A stretch of DNA of 64,000 nucleotides from Camellia lanceoleosa (taxonomy: Eukaryota; Streptophyta; Magnoliopsida; Ericales; Theaceae). The stretch lies in NCBI GenBank assembly GCA_025200525.1, contig CM045761.1:61908009-61972008 (forward strand), in the 5' to 3' direction. The position numbers and the translations under genes were made by a program. Positions 55,741 through 64,000 of this stretch are shown here, one piece after another. The notes under the pieces were generated by a model. It was not told where the DNA came from, did no database searches, and saw only the letters and a program-made list of their open reading frames with translations. Within the stretch, counting starts at the first letter, position 1. The number at the start of each line of letters is the position of its first letter.

Positions 55741-58020
55741 AGAGGTTGAAGTAGTCCTGCCACTATCTGAAATTCAACTTCGACCTGTTGGCACCGAAAA
55801 ACATTTAGACACATTCACCAACTGCCCTCTTCAAGGCAGGTCACCAACATATCTATTTCAATGTCGGCTATCTTTATCACAGAAGTTCGGTCTATTCCTT
55901 GTCACAAAAGTTCAATTCATTCTTCAATAATTCCACAATTCATAATCTGATTCGATGTTTAGTCTAGTGACTCATCACAATTATCCAAGGTTAATCAAAA
56001 GTCTTCAGGAATATAAGGTGGATTCAGATACTGATTCCCGAATCAACAAAGGTAACATCAAAGTAGTTACCCACACAATACACATAGTCCAAACATCCCC
56101 ATAATACTGATTGTAAAGTACAATAACATCGAAGCAGGCAATTTCTGACACAATACACAAGTTCTCAATTCATTCAACAGTTTACAGTTTACAATTCAGT
56201 TCAATATTCAATTCCCTGTTCTATCGAGTCCTTCCATATCATCGGATAGCCATCAAAAGGATAAGGTAATTCATATATAAACCTCCATAATGGCAAAGGC
56301 AGTATCAAAATAGTCAATCACATGTTGAACACAATTTACACATCTTCGGAGCCCCAATTACAGAATATAACGGCACTGAGCAGTTAGTTACACAAGGCGT
56401 ACTGAGTACACACACTTTCGGATAATCAGGGTTTTTCAAAGCTTCTTGGATGTTAAAACATCTACATAATACCAAAGGATGACATTCCGGACAAAACAAA
56501 GAAATAATCGTCTCGGAATCAAAGCACACCCGTTCACGACCGTCGCTAGCCGACCCGAGATCAATTAGACAAATCCACCCGTACAAGACCGTCGGTGGCA
56601 AAAGAGGTATCTCAACAAAAGTGCTACATAGGTTTAGCGCCCCCTAGCACGAAAGAACGTCCCAAGAATGTCATCAAAACAAACAGAATACCACCCACTA
56701 TAACCTGATTTCCCGAAATCTAATAACACTGAAGCAAACACATGAAACAAATTCTGATTAACGGAGGATAAATATTCAGTACGGTTTACAATCAAGTCAA
56801 TCTGTTGTCATCGGTTTCCATAGCGTCAAACAAGCAAGAATATGACAACACACCACCCAATCACGGGATTTGTACAATTCTATTCCTTTATAACACATAT
56901 GTCTCAATAGTTGGAGATCGGTTCTCAATGGTGTTCATAGGTAGATCAATCTATTGATAGCCCACAAAAGGTCTTTCAAATAAGTCAAGTACTCCAAATG
57001 GATTCAAGTTTTGGGTCCATCAGTTTTCCTGCCAATAATAATCTGGCCATTTATTTATAGACAATTCTTAACCCCCTTTTACAAAATCAACTCAGATAGA
57101 GGTTCTCATCAATCAATCCAAGAAAAGGTCCTGTCAAATTAAATCAAACTAAGGTCCCATCAAATTATATCCAATGAGGGTTCTATCGGGTCAATTCAGA
57201 CAAAGGTTCTATTGGATCAAGTCAGATAGAAGTTTTCTCAAATAGGGTACATTTGGTTCTGTAAAGCTCACTTCATTTGTTTAGGCGCATGGCTGATAGT
57301 TTCATAACTGCCCTAAGTTTATCAGTTCTCAAGGTCATATCAAAATCATACATCACAACTGTTCATATCAAAGTGTTTCAAATCATGTACAATACGGTAT
57401 TGTCCACATAAGTTCAGGTATAGTTACATAAGCATGCAAGTGCTCATATCAGAAGGTACGTATCATAATCAGTATATCAGTTCCCAAATAAGCCTTATAT
57501 GCAAGACCATGGTGCACAGTAATACATTATACAGAGTTCCTCGGGTACACATAGTATAGGATTGTTATGCAAAAGTTCCAAATTAGTCACAAAAGCATAG
57601 GTTTATGAGTCGAGCCCAGTATAGTCACATCATCCAGTCAACTTTCTACCAAACAAAATATATGGTCTCACAATTATAGAGTTCATCATTTAGGGCGCTC
57701 AACTCGGTCACACGATTACAAAATCATAATTCCAGTGGTTTAGTCATTGAAACAGTAATATAACAAATCACCCTAAGCATAGGTTCAAATGTACATGTGC
57801 ATGTGCAGAGTTAATCGGTACCCTAGTACATATTTCACAAACTTCCCAAATGGAACATATACATTCAATGAATACGATCTCGATCTTGTGGTCCAACAAA
57901 TCTAAATACACATGTAGCAGGTACGAAAGGATATGCCGATTCGAATCAAATAATATCCCAAGCAAAGATGTACGCATGTACTAATTTGAAATCAATTAAC
58001 ACATAAGCATTCATTTGTAA
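55741..58020 (-). other. Unrecognised internal sequence of chromovirus 2, with decayed protease site
   Basis: About 2.3 kb where RT and RNase H should be. The minus strand at about 57950 encodes GILFDSNRHILSY, likely a decayed LFDSG(A/S)THSF protease site. No RT motif could be found by eye between 55800 and 57900; the sequence is AT-rich and full of stops. It is either very diverged or replaced. Confidence 0.5.
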
Positions 58021-58420
58021 ACAGTATAGATACCTGAGATAATGGTTACAACATTCTGAGTGCTTTCTGGGATGAGTGCAATTACTCCATCCTAAGTAGC
58101 AATTCCTACCACTGGTACGGATTTAGCCGAGGCAGAGGATTCATTCACATTTCGTTCAATCCGGGGACAGTTCCTTACCGTATGGTCCATTTTACCACAT
58201 CTATAACAAGCCTCAGAAGCCCGATAACAAACTCTTCGGTGTTTCTTACACTGATGGTGACAAAAGTTCTTGCCATAGCAGCAACTAACGTTACTATCTT
58301 AAGATCTCTATCGTTTCCTGTACCATTCTTTCCAGTCTATCAAGTCGGGCTGTGGAAGAGCCTTCCAGCTCGTATGCCCTTACTCAATCCATACTCTACA
58401 CAATTTCTTATTAAGCTTTG
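58021..58420 (-). pseudogene. Internally deleted gag of chromovirus 2
   Basis: The minus strand shows an N-terminal remnant (YELEGSSTARLDRLERMV, 58310-58400) corresponding to EIEESSTTRMDRMEKL of chromovirus 1, followed almost directly by the zinc-knuckle region CYRCGKMDHTVRNC (58160-58215). The roughly 250-codon gag core normally between them is missing. Confidence 0.75.
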
Positions 58421-59177
58421 CCAAATACGAGGGTGTCCAATACAAAAATAAACACATAATCACGTTCGTACATAGGCACGTCTTTATATTCTCATTTCAC
58501 ATATCGTACGCAATTAATCACATACGTAACAGATAATTGCATACTTAACAGATATCGTATGCTGAACATTTACTAAGTAATTATATACTCAAATCATGTT
58601 CATATTTTACATAGACACCCGTAGGCAGAATTGAATGCACATAAACAACTTTTCATGGTTCATATATTCAGGTATGTGCATTATAGCAAAACGAACTTGT
58701 TGTACACATTAGTGTAACAATTCATATCTGATATTCGAATCATGTGTGGTACTTCCTTTAGCGTGATATATCATGTTGGTCAAGCATATCAACATATCTC
58801 ATACGTAGGCCACAGTATTATTTCCCCCGGGCTAGGGCCACATGACCACAAGCCACAATATTATGTCCCCTGGGCGAGGGCCTCCGCTAAGGATACCACA
58901 ATTGTGTTCAAGAAGATTTTAGGCAATCATTCATTTCTACCAAACATAGCATTATACTTTATACAAAGATTCACAAGTATGCATATACCAGAGAGCATAC
59001 GTATTCCAGAGGTTCACCATGCAAGCAATTTACAAATTATAGCACATAATTGTTCATACCGAATCACTTAAGCATGTTCTTTATGCTTTCAGATTTATAT
59101 TTATCACATGGATGCATCCTAGATCTTTTCTAGACGCTTATTGCTCTTTTGGACAAGTGTGTGAGTTATTAACTCGT
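58421..59177 (-). other. 5' leader of chromovirus 2
   Basis: Longer than the 250-bp leader of chromovirus 1. Blocks near 58960-59170 match 6050-6270. No coding signal is supported; the open frame at 58742-59071 on the plus strand is not conserved. Confidence 0.65.
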
Positions 59178-59189
59178 GCTCTGATACCA
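59178..59189 (-). other. Primer binding site, initiator tRNA-Met type (chromovirus 2)
   Basis: The minus strand reads TGGTATCAGAGC, the exact plant initiator-tRNA-Met site, 3 bp from the LTR. Confidence 0.95.
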
Positions 59190-59192
59190 CTC

Positions 59193-61855
59193 TGTCATGA
59201 CCCGAACCCGCCCCCGTGGGTTAACGACGTAACCGGCCAGTAATCGAGAGATTACCTACGGCCTCAAACCAAACCAAACGTATTTTAACAGAGTTCATGG
59301 GGGCCAAACGGAAGCAATTTGAAACTTTGTCCATAGAGCCGTGCTTATATGCACATCATTACATACATATGTTAATAACTCATGACAGAAAGTACAATGA
59401 CATAAAATTCTATACAGACAGGATCATTCAAATCTAAGTCAGCCAAACAAAACTATATACAGATATACACAAAGTCCTCGCCCACATGACGAAATATAAT
59501 ACATAACAAAATGGCAAAGACGGGTCTCGTACGTGAGACACAAGGGCTAACTCTCAAAGACTTGGTTGTTCCACACTAGCTTCACAGGGGCTGGGTCTGG
59601 ACCTCTCATAGCTCACCTACAAACACACGAATGAGCGTGAGCGAAAGCCCAGTGAATAATATCAAATAAGAACATACAACAATATGTAGAACAACATATT
59701 CCGAACGGCCTTGGGCCCAATTCATATTTCTAATTAACATATATATACACAATGTAAGTCAAGTGACTGTGGTTCTAAACATACTGGCCTTTTGGCCTCT
59801 TTATCTTCCACTTATGTCAAAACGGCCTCTGGCCCACTCATTCGTTCTTGTCAAAATGGCCTTTGGCCCAATCACACTTTCGTGTCGAATGGCTCTGAGG
59901 CCCAAATACACTTTCATGTCAAAACGGCTCTTGGCCCAAATACACTTTCGTGTCAAGCCACTCTTAGGCCCAAATACACTTTCGTGTCAAACGGCCTTCG
60001 GCCCACATTTTATATCAATCAGCCTTCGGCCCATATGTATATCAATCGGCCTTCGGCCCACATTTTATCAATCGGCCTTCGGTCCACATTTATATATCAA
60101 TCGGCCTTCGGCCCATATGTATATCATTCGGCCTTCGGCCCACATTTTATCAATCGGCCTTCGGTCCACTTTTATATATCAATCGGCCTTCGGCCCACAT
60201 TTTATCAATCTGGCTCATAGGCCTTCCATTTCAAACTGGCACATAGGCCTTTCATATCAAACTGGCACATAGGCCTTTATATATATCAAACTTGTCCACC
60301 ATTCAAATTAATAAACTTTACAAAACTTACATAAGAGTAAGCAAATGGGACTATAACATAATTTAGATATTACTCACAGTGGTCGGCATGTGGATTTGCC
60401 CTAGAGCTTGACCCTACATATCACATAACACATATGGGTCACAAATAGTTCAATCCGTTCTTTAATTCACATATTCCTCTTTAGGCTTTATTCTTATCTC
60501 TTTAATTCAATCACAATGCTTAATGCATGCCTAAGAGTGTTTAGAAGTGAAAGGGAACGGAAAACAGAGCACATAATGCATTTTCAAAATTTCAGAAAAT
60601 AGGGTCCCCACTCGAGCGTGGACTTCCCCGCTCGAGCGGACCCTTAAGCCTGCAAAAGTGCTGGTTACCTCAAATTCCCGCTCGAGCGTGAACTCGGCCG
60701 ATCGAGCGGACTTCCTGTCTACATAGCTCCCCGCTCGAGCGTGAGATATCCGCCGGCGCACTCTGCAAAAGTCTTTGGGAGCACGATTTTCCCGCTCGAG
60801 CGGCCCTTTCCCCACTCGAGCGGACATCGAAAATCTGGGTTTTTCATATTGAGTTCTTGAGCTCCAATTCGAATTCCAACCAACCAAATATGTATGTTAT
60901 GGCTCAAATCTCAAATATACACATATTAACATGATACCACTCCAAGATTACAACATTAGAAAGCTCAATTTCTTATCTCATTTACATGCATGTCTCAAAT
61001 TAATCCAAATTCATCACCAACACATCAAATTCTAACATGCAAAGCTTATTCTTTCATGATCTATTCTTGCATGTGAGAAATATACATTCATATCAACTTA
61101 ATTGGTGAAGAGAGGTTTAGATACATGGTTTTTAAACAATATTCAACATAAATCATACACATTGTGCTCAAACATGGAGATTCATGGCCAATTCTTACAT
61201 GCATGTATTCTAAGACTTTAAATTCAACATATATAACTCAATCCCCTTACATTCAAACTAATTCATGCTCTTGGCCATTAATCAATCTTGAATTTACAAT
61301 TTACAAACAAAAATCTATGAGTTTACTTACCCAAGAGTTCAATCTCCCAAACTATAACAAAATCTTGGGCTTAATCTTCAAGTTCCCCAAATCTTGAGCC
61401 AAAATCACCCAATTCTCTCCCTCTCTCTCTTAACAGCCAGCCCTCTCTTTTCTTTTCTTAGAGTTGATCAGCCACAATCATCTAAAGGAGAGAAATGAGG
61501 TGTAATGCTTAAGCACAACAAATCCCACTAAGTCAATATAATAATAATAAGGCAATTGGGTACTAATCCACCAATTTAATCGATTTAATCTGACCCGAAT
61601 CAATTTCTAATTAAATTTCACCGTAGGCTCTAAAAATTACGCTAATTACAAAGGCGTAGTCAATTTTGGGCTCTGTGACCGATAGGGCCCTCAATTTAAT
61701 TCCCAAAGCAGATTATTCAAACAGATATTCCTACGGTGAACAGATAGAACTTCAAAATCAAGTATATTCACATAATGACATATGAAATCATGCTAAACAC
61801 ATAATCATGCTCATATTAAAGACCAATTAGCATAATACAGAACAGGGGTATTACA
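59193..61855 (-). repeat. 5' LTR of chromovirus 2 (2663 bp)
   Basis: Starts TGTCATGACCC and ends GGTATTACA. Very few substitutions from the other LTR. Contains the GGCC array 59778-60285 and the CTCGAG array 60606-60828, which has one more palindrome unit than the left LTR. Confidence 0.95.
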
Positions 61856-61860
61856 CACAT
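61856..61860. repeat. Target site duplication cacat (right copy)
   Basis: Identical to 52284-52288. Confidence 0.93.
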
Positions 61861-64000
61861 AGCCTCATAGCAAGCATACTAGACATGGCAACATTCACAC
61901 TTATGCAAGTACACTAAAGCGTAAAAAATTTATCTAGTACTTCGAGCTACGAAAACATGAGTTAGAAAATTATGCATGATTCCTAACTATACAAGTTGCC
62001 TAATGCAACACATGCAATATGCAATTAATAGGCTCGGCTACTAATATGGCATATGATTCAATTTGAATAGCATGCGATTAAACACATATTCAAATAAGAT
62101 ATTTGAAATGACAATGAAGTTTGAATGATGCGCCGAGCCTCGGTGCATGCAATGCAAGATAAATAGATGCAAGCATAAAGTATGCTAATTTGAAACATGA
62201 TGCTCCTAATCTAACCATCAAAAGCGGTTAAGTAAAAAGGAGAAAGACATGGGGTTGGAAAAACATACACACACGCACGCACACTTATTACAACATTACG
62301 TCCTCACGAAGAAGGGTCTGAATAAATGAGAGCTAAGATAATCTAAGCTAAGCTAATTAGACTAAATATTACAAACCAAAAGAATAACTAGCTAAGCTAA
62401 TTACTAACTATTACAACACTTTAACTAACTAGTAAACTAATTAATTAGTTTACAACACAAATATACGTGAACTAAGTATGTAAGACATTAAACTATGCTG
62501 CCACTGCTCCGCCTCAGGAAGTGGAAGATGCACACGCTCGGTTTTCATCCCGAAAAGACCTCCGTTTTGCTCTCGAAAGTCTCTGTTTGCAGGGTTGAGA
62601 ATTTCCAAAACCTTTCTGCTCCACTTTACCTCATTGAGGTTTACATCAGTGACCTACCGGCCATGGATGGCTGCTGCTAACCATCTGCCGACCAAAAAGG
62701 TGTACTGCCGGCCAGAAATGATGCACTGTCGGCCATGGATGATGCACTACCGGCCACTGATGCATTAGATCACCATACTGCAACAGAGCACAAATAGTGC
62801 AAAAAATGGGATTTTTTCAAGGATTTGTTTGTACTGTATCCCTCCTTATCATCTCAATTTCTCAAAGAAGTGACACATTTGGATCCAAAAACCACCAATC
62901 AAGAAAGTTCATTGCATGATGGCTAAAGATCCAAGTTGTACAATTTCAATAAATGCACAAATATGGCTAACAAGACCACCACTCTATCATGCATGATCAA
63001 AGGCAATGGAGACCTAGGAAAGTGGCACATTTCATCACTTTTGAGTACGAAATGTCCCATTTTCCTTGTGTTCAAATTAACATCCGATTTGAACACATGC
63101 AATGCAACACAAAGACATGCTTATCATGTCACTTTTACTTGTTAATTTTGTTTACACATTTTAATTACCAAATCATTCTTTAATCAATTTGGTCCATGGG
63201 TGAGTGTCCTCTAAAGTGAAGGAAGTGTCAACCAAGGGATAGTGTAAGGCAAGAAAGAGATCATGCATTTGATAATGAACCCTCAAAGAGTATTAAACCA
63301 TTGAGCATGACTTCAATCTCAAGCTTAAAGGATCCCAAGTTTGAAACAACCCTCAAAAGCAAATGAAAGAGTGAAGCAAAGAGGGAGGTTGCAGAGATTT
63401 AGGTGCTGAAATTAAGTGATAAAAGCACTAAAAACATGCAGCCATGTCACACCAATGATGTTTAAAGCCTTAAAACAACAAGCTAGTGCAAGGATTTACA
63501 CTACAACTACACAAAACAAAGTTCAAATGAACCAAACAGCCCAAAACAGAGCTAAAGCAGGCTATTTCAGAGGCTAAAACATGCTAGACTTAAGCTAAGT
63601 TAAGCTAGAAAAACATGCCAACATGTAAGGCTAACTAAGCATACAAACAAGACACAATGAGGGGATGTTAACCCCTCCAATTTTGGACTTCAAAATAAGA
63701 TTTTTGCCACTGAAAAACCTTTGAAATTCAGTGGTTAAAAGGCCCAAAAAAGTTGGTTTGAAAGTGATGGATAAAGGCACAAAAGCTTTACAAACTAAGA
63801 AACAAGAAGGGTGAACCACCCCCTAACTAAAAAAGGACTCAAACCACCATTTTTAAGCCACAAAAATAGAGATTTTTACAGTTCAAAACCAGCCCCAAAA
63901 CAGTTGAAAAAGATAGAAAAACAAGTATTGAAAACAAGATAAAAAGACTAGTATTCTACCTCTTGAAACAAAGAACACTTTTGGGCACAAGTTCAAGCCA
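61861..64000 (-). repeat. 5' LTR of element B, outer part (runs off the window)
   Basis: Continues the LTR from 52288. It aligns with 45940-47990 of solo LTR 41021-49033. A GGCC cluster is at 62655-62762, an AT-rich block at 62335-62465, and hairpins at 63659-63678 and 63707-63734. Short open frames (for example 62936-63145) are not protein genes. The U3 start lies beyond 64000. Confidence 0.9.

Larger units (their letters stand above)
52289..61855 (-). mobile_element. Chromovirus 2: defective element with near-identical LTRs
   Basis: LTRs 52289-54933 and 59193-61855, perfect 5-bp duplication cacat, primer site 59178-59189 (TGGTATCAGAGC on the minus strand), polypurine tract at 54934-54950. 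The internal region is 4.26 kb with only traces of gag, protease and integrase. The LTR ends and primer site resemble chromovirus 1, but the LTR is about 1.1 kb longer. Inserted in the 5' LTR of element B. LTR similarity implies recent insertion while the proteins are dead, so it was probably non-autonomous when it moved. Confidence 0.94.
29897..64000 (-). mobile_element. Element B: Tat/Ogre-type retrotransposon, minus strand, multiply interrupted, right end cut
   Basis: Close relative of A in opposite orientation. Its 5' LTR is 51348-52288 plus 61861-64000 and beyond; primer site 51325-51342; gag 50362-49034 continuing at 41020; pol to 35822 continuing at 31961-31150; tail to 29897, where element A begins. 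The 3' end of B lies left of the window. Insertions within it: A, solo LTRs 31962-35816 and 41021-49033, the MITE 51925-52159 and chromovirus 2 52289-61855. Confidence 0.92.

Noticed and set aside
1..64000. An intact host gene, RNA gene or integrated pararetrovirus
   Set aside because: All coding similarity is to Ty3/gypsy proteins or to the two antisense accessory genes. No virus-specific movement or coat motif and no rRNA or tRNA gene were seen.

Overview
The window is plant nuclear repeat DNA with no intact host gene. It is a nest of LTR retrotransposons and their relics. It points to a flowering plant with a repeat-rich genome: there are two decayed Ty3/gypsy elements of the Tat/Ogre type (dual RNase H, LTRs near 3.8 kb, antisense accessory genes), two chromovirus-type Ty3/gypsy elements (initiator-tRNA-Met primer site; a chromodomain is visible in one), three solo LTRs and one MITE. 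Species cannot be named from this sequence. All similarity statements were made by eye.

Layout. 1-7830: chromovirus 1 (minus strand), its 3' LTR cut by the window edge. 7831-29896: element A (plus strand, Tat/Ogre type), with 5' LTR remnant 7831-9755, gag-PR-RT-RNH-aRNH-IN relic 10747-18075, an 8-kb tail 18076-26122 carrying two antisense pseudogenes (a DUF7745-like gene and a plant mobile domain, PMD, gene) and four tandem arrays, then 3' LTR 26123-29896. 29897-52288 and 61861-64000: element B (minus strand, close relative of A). B is interrupted by A, by solo LTR 31962-35816 in its integrase (TSD gaccc), by solo LTR 41021-49033 in its gag (TSD ctatc, itself split by solo LTR 41771-45934 with TSD gtatg), and in its own 5' LTR by a MITE (51925-52159) and chromovirus 2 (52289-61855, TSD cacat). 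Removing each insertion restores sequence that aligns with A or with another LTR copy, so the order of events is readable: B first; then A, the solo-LTR parents, the MITE and chromovirus 2; chromovirus 1 entered A's 5' LTR, and solo LTR 41771-45934 entered the LTR inside gag.

No element is autonomous here. A and B carry many stops, mostly TAG where the other copy has CAG, CAA or TGG, as expected from decay of methylated cytosines; three TAG stops are shared by both. Chromovirus 2 has near-identical LTRs and a perfect TSD but a gutted core, so it was probably mobilised in trans.

The most unusual material is the antisense cassette in A (PMD gene with six inferred exons plus a DUF7745-like gene with an intron, introns kept), bracketed by two copies of a GAACTACG...GGATACG motif, and several structured non-coding signals in the LTRs: arrays of GGCC palindromes, a conserved pair of stem-loops about 500 nt downstream of the TATA box, a palindromic G-box upstream of it, and a CCGCTCGAGCGG palindrome array in chromovirus 2.
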